Source: Labrenzia sp. DG1229 (GTDB taxonomy: Bacteria; Pseudomonadota; Alphaproteobacteria; Rhizobiales; Stappiaceae). Taken from it: a stretch of 62,344 nucleotides of DNA. The stretch spans positions 116,164 to 178,507 of the forward strand of contig NZ_KI928933.1 in the NCBI RefSeq assembly GCF_000521215.1, given 5' to 3'. A model generated the notes under the pieces. That model was not told where the DNA came from. It made no database searches and saw only the letters and a program-made list of their open reading frames with translations. This document shows, one piece after another, positions 35,695-43,736 of this stretch. Positions within the stretch are counted from its first letter, which is position 1, and each line of letters starts with the position of its first letter. Position numbers and translations under genes: made by a program.

Positions 35695-37068
35695 TCAGGA
35701 ACTGCCGGATCTTTGCTTGAAGACCCGGCCTTCCTTTTCGATTTCGCGGCGAATGCCGAGTTCGACATCTTCAAGGATCAATTCCCTGTCGCTTCGCGCT
35801 GCAGCTTCTATTGCTGCGAACTGGGCAACATTGACGATCCCGCCACCGGTAAGCTCATAGCCGTTGATTCTTGCGATCAAACGGTCTCGAGCATCTTTTG
35901 AACCGCAATTCGGCAGGGCCCTTTCCCAGATGGCACTGCGTTCGTCAGGACCCGGTTCCGGGAAGCGGATAATTGCATTGAAGCGCCGCAGGAATGCGTC
36001 ATCGATATTTGCCCTCAGGTTCGAGGCCAGGATACAGATCCCGTCAAACTCCTCAACCCTTTGAAGAAGATAGGAAACTTCCTGGTTGGCGTATCGATCG
36101 TGGCTGTCCTTGACCGCCGTGCGTTTGCCGAACAGGGCATCCGCCTCGTCGAAGAAGAGGATCCAGTCGCGCCGGTGAGCTGCCTCGAACAGGGCGGACA
36201 GGTTCTTTTCCGTTTCACCGACATATTTTGACACGATTGCGGAAAGGTCCACCCGATAAACATCACGGCCTGTCGAGCGACCAAGGAGCGTTGCAGCGAA
36301 AGTCTTTCCGGTTCCCGAGGTGCCATGAAAGAGCGCTCGATAACCCGGTCGAAGCCGGGCGCCGAACTCCCAGTCCGTCGCCAGGGTCTTTTCAAAACGT
36401 GCCCAACGAAGCAACTCATCCAGTTGTTCGCGGGTTTGGGCGGGCAACACCAGATCGCCCCAGGAGCGTTTGGTTTCGATCCGGCGAGCCGGAAAAGCGG
36501 CTGAGAATGGCGGGGCGTCGGCGGCACCCACCGTGAGCCTGTCAGCCCAGTCGCGCGACATGACAATCCGACCGGCAAGCGCGGGAGCGCCGTCCTCGGG
36601 CGGTTCCAGCCGCAGCAGTCCTGTTTCCGCGAACCAGTGCTCCGGCCGGAACAGCCGCTGAACCTCGAAGCGTCCCTGAATGTCCTGGTCCGCAAGCAGA
36701 TAGGCCGCCGTCTGGCCTGTGGGTATGAATGTCCGGGAGTCCGCATGTCGACTGCCACCGATTTCGGGGAAATCACCCTGCTTGTTCAGTGCGTCCCTTA
36801 TTTCCCTGTCCAGCAGGGCGGGCATGGCGTGCGGTGCAAGGGCCAGCAGCAGGATCACGTATTCGGAAAAACCTGGCCGACGGTCGCGAATGAGGTTGCC
36901 AAGCTCCGATCCATCGTCGAAGAAGTTCAGCGAAATCTCGCCTTCCGGCGCAATGTTTCCACCGCCGATCCTTGCACGAACCAGACGAGTCAGAAGTTCC
37001 ATTGCGACTTCCAGATTGGCCGTGTTGTCGGCGCCAAGATCTTCCGTATGCCTGGTCGGACGATTCAT
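35695..37068 (-). CDS. CIS-associated AAA+ ATPase (Pvc15/Afp15-like)
   Basis: A 457-aa AAA+ protein with a divergent N-terminal half and a C-terminal ATPase. Walker A GTSGTGKT is at 249-256, Walker B ILFFDEAD at 303-310, a sensor-1-like ILASNL stretch follows, and the arginine finger is in FLRRFNAIIRFPEP. It is the ATPase always encoded with extracellular CIS and is proposed to help load cargo or assemble the particle. It is the last gene of the locus, and its start overlaps the effector stop by 4 bp. That intimate coupling supports a cargo-handling role. Confidence 0.93.
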   Translation of the reverse strand: MNRPTRHTEDLGADNTANLEVAMELLTRLVRARIGGGNIAPEGEISLNFFDDGSELGNLIRDRRPGFSEYVILLLALAPHAMPALLDREIRDALNKQGDFPEIGGSRHADSRTFIPTGQTAAYLLADQDIQGRFEVQRLFRPEHWFAETGLLRLEPPEDGAPALAGRIVMSRDWADRLTVGAADAPPFSAAFPARRIETKRSWGDLVLPAQTREQLDELLRWARFEKTLATDWEFGARLRPGYRALFHGTSGTGKTFAATLLGRSTGRDVYRVDLSAIVSKYVGETEKNLSALFEAAHRRDWILFFDEADALFGKRTAVKDSHDRYANQEVSYLLQRVEEFDGICILASNLRANIDDAFLRRFNAIIRFPEPGPDERSAIWERALPNCGSKDARDRLIARINGYELTGGGIVNVAQFAAIEAAARSDRELILEDVELGIRREIEKEGRVFKQRSGSS

Positions 37069-39983
37069 AGCCGGATGTCCCCCGCCGCAAGCGCATTATA
37101 CGTGGCGTTGACATAGCCCCTGCGCTTGTCGGCCAAGGTATCACCGCCTTGTGCGATCAGATCGGCCCTGACATTTGTGTAGAGCGCGGACCGCATGTTT
37201 GTCTTGGAAGAATATGTTTTCCCGGCCAGATGCTGCGAGACAAAATAGTCGGTCACCGTGCCATGCGGCGTGATGCCTCCGACAAGCTGACTGGTTCCGC
37301 CCTGCTTTATGCTGGGTGCCTGGGCCGTGGCCGTCAGCGGAGGTTTCTCGGACATGGTGATCGTGTCCTCACCAAGGGTCTTTTTCTGCCGGAAGTTCGC
37401 GCCGTTCTTTTCCGACAGACCCCATTTGACGCTGATTGACTTGGGGAAACGGTTCACCGGTGCCGCGCCGGACCAGAACGTCGCGTCGGCCTTGTAGAAC
37501 ATCGTATCCTCGCTCTTGCTCATCTGCGTTTTTGCCCCCGCCTCAACACCTGTTGCCATCTTCGAATTCATGGTCTTGGTGATCGGCACCAGATTGCGGT
37601 TTTCACCCGGCCCGTGAAGATTGTCGTTCAGCAGGTGCCCGCGCACCCAGATGTACCGGCGCTTGTCGTCCGGTCCGGTATCCAGCTTGACGGCATGAGA
37701 CCATTCCGCGCTCTGTGCCGAAGACTTTGGCGACGATCCCTTTGTATTGCCTTCCAACCGTGTCAGCGGAATCGCATAGACCGACTTGGTCGATCCGTCC
37801 GTGAAGGCGACTTGTGTCTGGATGTCCTCGGCAGATCCCAGGTCGGCGGTGCGCATCGTCGCGGTCACCTTGTCGAGAGCAGCACGAAACTTGACTTCCT
37901 CGGAAGTGATCTGTGACTTCGGAGCGTTCTTGGAAACAAGTTTCTGCAATGCGGATTCGTGCGTCAGCACGGTCTGGTACTGTTTGAGCGCAGTCTTGAA
38001 AATGCCCTTTTGCGTCGCATCGTCTGTCTCGGCGATCTTCTTGTTCAGGAAGGCTTGAATTGCGCTGGGTTTCGATGCAATCCAGAGGTCCGCATTGCTC
38101 CCCGTTCCCTTGTAGTAAAGCTTGTGCTCGCCGCCGTCCTTTGAGGTGAAATTCCGCTTTGCCTTCCACCAGTTCAACATCGCGTCCTTGATCTTTTTCG
38201 CACCCTGCTTGGTCTTGCCCCAGAGCTTTTTGGCGAACGCAACAACCTTGTCGATCAGCGCGTCGATCATCTTGTTGATCGGCGCCGTGATCTTGGAAAT
38301 CACCCCCTGGACGGCTTCACCGATGTTGCCGAGGCCAATGGCCGAGGCGACAAAGGAAATCACGACCGGCAGAGAACGGGCCATTGCATTTTCAACAGCC
38401 TTGGCCGCCGGCCCGAGGACTCCCGCCGCGATGTTCGTGATAGCGGTATAAACGCCCATCACGAAGTCCTTGATCCGCTTGAAATTGTCGATCAGCCAGA
38501 ACACGAGATCCGCGAGCAGCTTCAAGGCCTTCACCAGTGCGGATGCCGGGTTGAGAAGGCTCAACAGCCAGATGATGCCCTCCTTGATGACATTGACGAT
38601 CGCCCAGTTCTTGATCCCGTCGATCACCGTCTGCTTCAGGCTGGCCAGTTTCGCCTTCACTTCCTCCCACAGCCCGCTGAAATCCTTGTTGACCAGCTTC
38701 TTGATCAAGGCAAATCCCTTTTCGACCAGATTGAAAATCTTGGCGGCGTTCGGGAACTTCTTGATGATACGCGCCTTGATGTTCTCGTAGGTGAGACCCA
38801 GGATCTGGGCGACGAGACTGAATATCCCCTTTATGTCCCACTTGGCGGGCAATGTGATGGGCACGGCTGACAGCGCGCCCGTCAGCCACTGGATTGCACC
38901 GGTCTTGAAGTGCTGACCGAACCGTTCTGCAAACCCGCGCACCCCCATGCCGACGGCAGTCATGACGTTGTTGATGAACTTTCCGGGTGATTTCAGGATT
39001 GCCATGATCTGTGACTTGGCACGGTCGAAGAAATCAAAGATCGGTTGCGGATCGATCCCGGCGATCTCGCAGGCCGTTTCAACTGCAATCCGTGCGGCAC
39101 CGGCGAAATCACCCGTCATCAGGGCACCGGCCATCCGGATTGCACCCTTGAGCCCTGCCTTGAACTTGTCGAGAATCTGGTTGAGCTTCTTTCCGAGCCA
39201 GTTGGCAGCCGCCTCTACCCCGGCAATCGCACCGTCCGCAGCCGCATTGACGCCATCGACAGCAGTGTCGACCACCGCATCGATCCCGTCATTCATCTTC
39301 TTGGCAACGTCCGGGTAAAAGGTTCCCACGGTTACATCAATCAGTCCCTTTGCAAAGGTCCGGTAGCCTTCGAGCGCCAGGATAGCCGTCGCCCGGGCGG
39401 CATTGATCAGGCCGATTGCCAGTGTTTTGGCGGCGTCTATGGCGATCTTGACCAGTTTGCGCAATCCTTCGAAAATCGCGTCTATTGCCTCGGTGATCTT
39501 GTTGATGGCTTCCTTGACGAAACTGACTGCCCGGTCGAGCAGGCCCTGCTTTTCCTTTTTTTCCTTCAATTCCTTCTTCTTGGCCGCCGCCTTGGCCTCT
39601 TCATCCTTCTTGTGCTGGCGCGCTTTTTCCTCACCCTTCTCAAGTTCCTTGTCAGCCTTGCCTTCTTCGGTTTTCACATTGTCGCGGATCTTTTTGGCGT
39701 CGTCCGTTTCGCGCTTGCCTGCATCACCGGCAAACCTGGCGACGCCCTCATAAGCCTGCCCGATGGCGTCACCTTGCTTGCGGGCGACATCGCCTCGTCC
39801 TGCAACCACCGCCTGGCGCTGCTTGTCGTCGGCCTCGATGTTGGCCTTTTCGGTGCGGCTCTCCGCTTCGGTGACACTCGCGTCCCTTTCGGCGTCCCGC
39901 TTGGCGGCGGCTGCGACGGTTTCTGAACGCGCCTCGGCAACGTTGGCGTGAAGGTACCGGTGCAATCTTGGCGTCGGCGGCAT
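37065..39983 (-). CDS. C-terminal part of the giant CIS effector: helical region plus HNH/NUC-like nuclease domain (frame-shifted from the DUF4157 gene)
   Basis: This frame continues the DUF4157 protein after a +1 shift near 39945-39960. Protein-like sequence begins at HANVAEARSETVAAAA, with no convincing start codon or ribosome site there, so it should be read as the second half of an approximately 1790-aa product. It has a charged coiled-coil (Ala/Glu/Lys-rich, about 39.95-39.55 kb), then about 400 residues of repeated amphipathic helices ending near KVVAFAKKLWGK. The C-terminal domain contains WVRGHLLNDNL-GPGENRNLVPIT-MN (about 37650-37560). That pattern matches the Gly-His-Leu/Asn motif of DNA/RNA non-specific endonuclease-type toxins. 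A DNA- or RNA-degrading effector tip is inferred. No dedicated immunity gene is seen next to it. Confidence 0.75.
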   Translation of the reverse strand: MPPTPRLHRYLHANVAEARSETVAAAAKRDAERDASVTEAESRTEKANIEADDKQRQAVVAGRGDVARKQGDAIGQAYEGVARFAGDAGKRETDDAKKIRDNVKTEEGKADKELEKGEEKARQHKKDEEAKAAAKKKELKEKKEKQGLLDRAVSFVKEAINKITEAIDAIFEGLRKLVKIAIDAAKTLAIGLINAARATAILALEGYRTFAKGLIDVTVGTFYPDVAKKMNDGIDAVVDTAVDGVNAAADGAIAGVEAAANWLGKKLNQILDKFKAGLKGAIRMAGALMTGDFAGAARIAVETACEIAGIDPQPIFDFFDRAKSQIMAILKSPGKFINNVMTAVGMGVRGFAERFGQHFKTGAIQWLTGALSAVPITLPAKWDIKGIFSLVAQILGLTYENIKARIIKKFPNAAKIFNLVEKGFALIKKLVNKDFSGLWEEVKAKLASLKQTVIDGIKNWAIVNVIKEGIIWLLSLLNPASALVKALKLLADLVFWLIDNFKRIKDFVMGVYTAITNIAAGVLGPAAKAVENAMARSLPVVISFVASAIGLGNIGEAVQGVISKITAPINKMIDALIDKVVAFAKKLWGKTKQGAKKIKDAMLNWWKAKRNFTSKDGGEHKLYYKGTGSNADLWIASKPSAIQAFLNKKIAETDDATQKGIFKTALKQYQTVLTHESALQKLVSKNAPKSQITSEEVKFRAALDKVTATMRTADLGSAEDIQTQVAFTDGSTKSVYAIPLTRLEGNTKGSSPKSSAQSAEWSHAVKLDTGPDDKRRYIWVRGHLLNDNLHGPGENRNLVPITKTMNSKMATGVEAGAKTQMSKSEDTMFYKADATFWSGAAPVNRFPKSISVKWGLSEKNGANFRQKKTLGEDTITMSEKPPLTATAQAPSIKQGGTSQLVGGITPHGTVTDYFVSQHLAGKTYSSKTNMRSALYTNVRADLIAQGGDTLADKRRGYVNATYNALAAGDIRL

Positions 39984-42432
39984 CGCGCACCTGTTGGGGC
40001 AGCTCGGCAGATGCATAATCCGCGGCTCCCTCATCGGGCGGCAGTTCGGCAATCGGTTCGGAAGGTTCCTTCGAGACGGGTGCGGTCCGCTTTTCCTCCA
40101 CCTTGCGCGGCTGGATGTTCGATTGTCCGGGGTGATTGCGAAACTCGGCCGTCTGCTTGTCGCGCTCACCGCGCAGACTCTCGGTGCCTTCAGCCCGCTG
40201 CCGTCCCATTTGACCGGGGTCAGCCTTGCCCGTCAGTGCCACCCGCTTTCGAGATCCGGCATTGGTGTTCACGCTCCCGTCGGTCGTCCGGATACTGGCC
40301 ATCAGATTGGTGAACTGGTTTTTCAGCCAATCCAGAAAGCCGCCTTCAGGCTGTTTCTTGACCTTGTCCCGCATGGTTCGGGTTGTCGGTGCCGTACCTT
40401 TTTCCTGATAAGGATCTGCCGCAAGATTTCCGGTTTCCGGCCCCTTGCCATCAGCAGCAAGCGTCGTGTCCCGAGGCGTCGGTATGTCGCCGGGCGCAGT
40501 GGTTTCCGGATTGAGTTCCCCACCGGTCCTGGCTTCCAGGACCGGTGCCTCGTCTGACGCCGTTTTCTTTTCGGTATTGGCCTTGCCATCGAGCGTGCTC
40601 CCGACTGTCGGCGCCGTCATTGCCATCCGGCTCGGCGCCGCATCCAGGAACGATGTCATCGCCTTGTCAGACGGCCCTTCAAGTGCAAGCGTCTCGACTT
40701 TGGCGCTCGGTTCGACGGAGGCATCGGGTTCAGGTGGCAGATCGACGCCGACCTCTTCGTCCGGTGGCTGCAAGACATCCGCCGGGGTCGCAGGAGGTGG
40801 CTCTTCCACCACTTCCGGCGCCGGTTCCACACCTGAACCAGTTTCCTCAGTCGCCTCCTTCCCCTCTTCTGTTCCGTCATCAAGCCCGCCAAGATCTTCC
40901 GAGGCCCGGTCGGTTACAACCAGCGGAACTTCCGGCAGGGATACCTTTTCAGTCGGGTCGAAAAAATGATCCCAAAGACGTGCCGGAAGCCACTTTTCCT
41001 CGACCTGGCCACCGAGATTATCATTGCCTGCCGTGTTGCCGTCGATAGTTCGGATCATGATGGAATCGAACGGTTTTCCAGCAGCCGTCTCGATGCTTTC
41101 GACCCCGGTCACGAGCGCCTGGTGATGTGTAAGCGGTTTGACACCCGGCCAGGTTTTCCGATAGGCGATATCACCCTTTTGCGGCAGCTTGTCAGGTGGC
41201 CGAACTCCGACATGCGGCAGGATGCTTACGCCGAGTTTCCACGGAGGAAGGGGCAATCCCGCCTTGCGCAGATTGGACCAGGCGAAAATTCCGCACCAGT
41301 GCGGCAGTCCGTATGGATCCTTCATGATCGGTTTCTTGATCAAGGTCGGGTCGACAACGTCACCATCGAAGGCGCCGCGGAAAATCCCGAGCAAGCGTTG
41401 CCAGCCAAAACGGTTGCCCTCGGCATCGGTCACCTTGGAGTTGATCTTGCCGATATGCTGCCTGGCATATCCGATGGCGCGAAGGCTTTCCGGCCGTGAG
41501 GCTACCTTGTCGCCTTCCGGCATACGCGCGGCGGGGGCATTGTCGCTGAGTTCCACCGCCCCCTGCTGAAGTGTATGTGCCAACTCGTGGGCGATCAGAT
41601 GATCGCCGCGCCTGGTGCCCGGCGCAAACCGGTGAGGCGAAAAGAAAATGTCCCGTCCGGAGGCGAAGGCCCTGGCGTTCAGCATCTTGGTCATAAGTGC
41701 CGCTGGCGTATCCGTGTGGATCCGCACTCCGGAAAGATCTGCACCGATCCCTGCTTCCATCTTGCGCCTGACGGGTTCGGGAAGAGGATTTCCACGGCCC
41801 CTTGCAGCGCGCAACTGCCGCTCGACAATGCCCATCCTGACAGCACGCGCGCTCGGTTGCGGAGCCTCTCCGCGCATCTGCACCTCTTCTTGCTCGTCAG
41901 CCTTCTGCGCCTCCTCCTCCGCAGCCATTTGAAGTTCTTCTTCGGGCGAGGACTGGACGTCCTCTTCCGCCCTCGCCTGAGTTTCTTCGTCTTCGGCCAA
42001 CTGCGCGTCGTCAGCTACGGACCGGGCTTCTTCCTCCTCTCTTTGGACCTCATCCACGGGCGCGGTCTGGGTTTCCTCTTCCTCGGCCAATTGCGCCGGT
42101 TCGTCTTCGACCGTCGGGCAATCCGGCCGCAAGACCGGTTCATGCTCGTCATACTGCGGGTCGCTGGCACGTTCATGTACCGACCGGGCAGCTGTGTCCG
42201 CAGACCGGCGGCCCAGCGGCGTCATCCGCGCGGCGACCGGTCCTGCGCCGCTGAAGGGGCCGCGACCGTGGATAACCGCATCAGCCGCATGATCGGCCTC
42301 CTGCTCGTGGCGGTCACCTGGCCGCGAAACGTTCAGTTTGGTCTGCACGACAGGGCCGGCGAAGAACGGTCCCTTTCGCCCGGTAGCGCGGCCGGTTTCG
42401 GTCTTTGCCTGTATCCGCGCAGTGGTTTTCAT
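39769..42432 (-). CDS. DUF4157 (eCIS core domain) protein with CHAP-like cysteine hydrolase domain: N-terminal part of the giant effector
   Basis: The open frame is 887 codons; the last about 60, after PQQVRDAADAKIAPV, are out-of-frame and Arg-rich. Domains: VQTKLNVSRPGDRHEQEAD (29-47), the common start of CIS-associated DUF4157 proteins; acidic Glu/Gln repeats (about 107-187); and DUF4157 with zincin motif HELAH (282-286) after GVRIHTD. Next comes a CHAP/NlpC-like domain (about 320-495) with HWCGIFAW (Cys380), HHQALV (His436/437) and IDGN (Asp464), a plausible Cys-His-Asp site. A Pro/Glu-rich linker follows. DUF4157 proteins are the most common cargo and accessory of extracellular CIS. The start overlaps the tape-measure stop by 4 bp. 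See the next frame for the rest. Confidence 0.85.
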   Translation of the reverse strand: MKTTARIQAKTETGRATGRKGPFFAGPVVQTKLNVSRPGDRHEQEADHAADAVIHGRGPFSGAGPVAARMTPLGRRSADTAARSVHERASDPQYDEHEPVLRPDCPTVEDEPAQLAEEEETQTAPVDEVQREEEEARSVADDAQLAEDEETQARAEEDVQSSPEEELQMAAEEEAQKADEQEEVQMRGEAPQPSARAVRMGIVERQLRAARGRGNPLPEPVRRKMEAGIGADLSGVRIHTDTPAALMTKMLNARAFASGRDIFFSPHRFAPGTRRGDHLIAHELAHTLQQGAVELSDNAPAARMPEGDKVASRPESLRAIGYARQHIGKINSKVTDAEGNRFGWQRLLGIFRGAFDGDVVDPTLIKKPIMKDPYGLPHWCGIFAWSNLRKAGLPLPPWKLGVSILPHVGVRPPDKLPQKGDIAYRKTWPGVKPLTHHQALVTGVESIETAAGKPFDSIMIRTIDGNTAGNDNLGGQVEEKWLPARLWDHFFDPTEKVSLPEVPLVVTDRASEDLGGLDDGTEEGKEATEETGSGVEPAPEVVEEPPPATPADVLQPPDEEVGVDLPPEPDASVEPSAKVETLALEGPSDKAMTSFLDAAPSRMAMTAPTVGSTLDGKANTEKKTASDEAPVLEARTGGELNPETTAPGDIPTPRDTTLAADGKGPETGNLAADPYQEKGTAPTTRTMRDKVKKQPEGGFLDWLKNQFTNLMASIRTTDGSVNTNAGSRKRVALTGKADPGQMGRQRAEGTESLRGERDKQTAEFRNHPGQSNIQPRKVEEKRTAPVSKEPSEPIAELPPDEGAADYASAELPQQVRDAADAKIAPVPSRQRCRGAFRNRRSRRQAGRRKGRECHRSGEPHRKGQHRGRRQAAPGGGCRTRRCRPQAR

Positions 42433-43733
42433 GACCAGTCCACCTTCAGGGGAGCTGGCATCCAGGGCAGCTTGACCAGGTTCAACGCCCAGGGAAGCCG
42501 GTCGAGCAGGATGTCGATACCGCTGCGTTCGATGGTAAGCTGGAGTGCATCTGACGATCCCGTCAGCACGCCGGGGCGTTGCAGGAAAGTTTCCCGGATG
42601 CCGTCAGGTGTCGCGTGTCCGATACCTTCCCAGGCATCAATAGCAGCCAGGAGCATACGCTGTGCTTCCGCAATGTGTTCCGGATCGAGCACATCGATCG
42701 GCAACACGGGCCGTTCGTCCGGCACATTGCAAAGAAGCCGCGGAATGACGAGATCCGGTTCCTCATGGCTGGTCTCGCCGGTCGCGATGAAATGAAGCAT
42801 CCTGGACGCCACAATCCGCTCCTGCGAGCCAACAAAAACGCCGTCGCGCATCAACCCGGTGCCTTCAAAATACGGCTTCAGAAAAGGATGCAGAAGAACA
42901 AGACCTGCATTTGCGCAAGGCAGGGCACCGGATACCGGTTGATAGTCCGGCTTCACGGTCCGAGGGTCCTCAGCGACGGCGGAAGAAGGGTGTTCGGTGT
43001 CCAGCTTTGCAAGTGTATCGTCGATCACCTGCTCCAGACGAGACGATCGATCCATATCGTCGACAGGTCTTGTACTTGGTCCGGACGAGCGCAGATCATC
43101 GTCGACAGGAATCGCCGCCGGCAGGTCCGGAAAGCCTCCGGTCATCAACGCTTGCGTCACATTGCGGGGCGCTGTTGCGTACAAACGTAACAGCGCTCCG
43201 CGCCGCATCAGCATTGTTCCGGTAATCAGAAGATGCCGGAACACATCGACCGTTGCCGACGTAATCTCCAGTGCCTCATAGAGCGCCGCAAGATCAGCGA
43301 ATGGGGCGGCGCGGTCGAGCTGTCCAGTCGCCAGATAGGTCATCAGGACAGCGTTGGCAGAACGTGACAGCCTCACCCGATAGGCCGGGTGCCCTTCTGC
43401 AGCGCCAGCTTGGCTATCCACCGGCGGCTGAACCGGCACATCCGGGCGGCGGATAGCGCGAACCGCCTGCCGATGAAGCGCTTCCCGGGTTGCCGATGTC
43501 AGCCGGCGCAAGTCAAACTCATCCGCCGCGAATTCACCAAGATCCACTTCCAGCCGATCGATCACCAGAAGCTCGTCTGGTGGCAGAATATCCCTCAAGG
43601 CAATGTCAAGCGCTTGTTCGAGCTCACCCGGACCCACCGCTTCGAGCCGCGTTCGCCATTGCAGCAGGGCCGCATGGTCCGAACCGGAGATGTGGAAGCG
43701 GGCACTGCCCACCCGGTGTGCTTCACCGGACAT
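42429..43733 (-). CDS. CIS tape-measure protein (Pvc14/Afp14-like)
   Basis: A 434-aa protein recognised by its conserved C-terminal half: NAGLVLLHPFLKPYFE, then an acidic ETFLQRPGVLTG motif and the terminal DILLDRLPWALNLVKLPWM. These are characteristic of CIS tape-measure proteins, which are thought to set tube length and sit in the tube lumen. The N-terminus has the family's IDRLEVDLGEF pattern. It lies directly before the effector gene (ATGA overlap) and 3 bp after the 1081-aa gene. The particle length cannot be predicted reliably from its size alone. Confidence 0.88.
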   Translation of the reverse strand: MSGEAHRVGSARFHISGSDHAALLQWRTRLEAVGPGELEQALDIALRDILPPDELLVIDRLEVDLGEFAADEFDLRRLTSATREALHRQAVRAIRRPDVPVQPPVDSQAGAAEGHPAYRVRLSRSANAVLMTYLATGQLDRAAPFADLAALYEALEITSATVDVFRHLLITGTMLMRRGALLRLYATAPRNVTQALMTGGFPDLPAAIPVDDDLRSSGPSTRPVDDMDRSSRLEQVIDDTLAKLDTEHPSSAVAEDPRTVKPDYQPVSGALPCANAGLVLLHPFLKPYFEGTGLMRDGVFVGSQERIVASRMLHFIATGETSHEEPDLVIPRLLCNVPDERPVLPIDVLDPEHIAEAQRMLLAAIDAWEGIGHATPDGIRETFLQRPGVLTGSSDALQLTIERSGIDILLDRLPWALNLVKLPWMPAPLKVDWS

Positions 43734-43736
43734 CGA

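Noticed and set aside
39984..40169. Start of the nuclease-half frame at 40169
   Set aside because: The first about 70 residues are Arg/Pro-rich, out-of-frame reading of the DUF4157 gene; family-like sequence begins only after 39962.
41575..42795. Plus-strand frame of 406 codons opposite the DUF4157 gene
   Set aside because: Arises from codon bias of the minus-strand effector and tape-measure genes, which have clear motifs.
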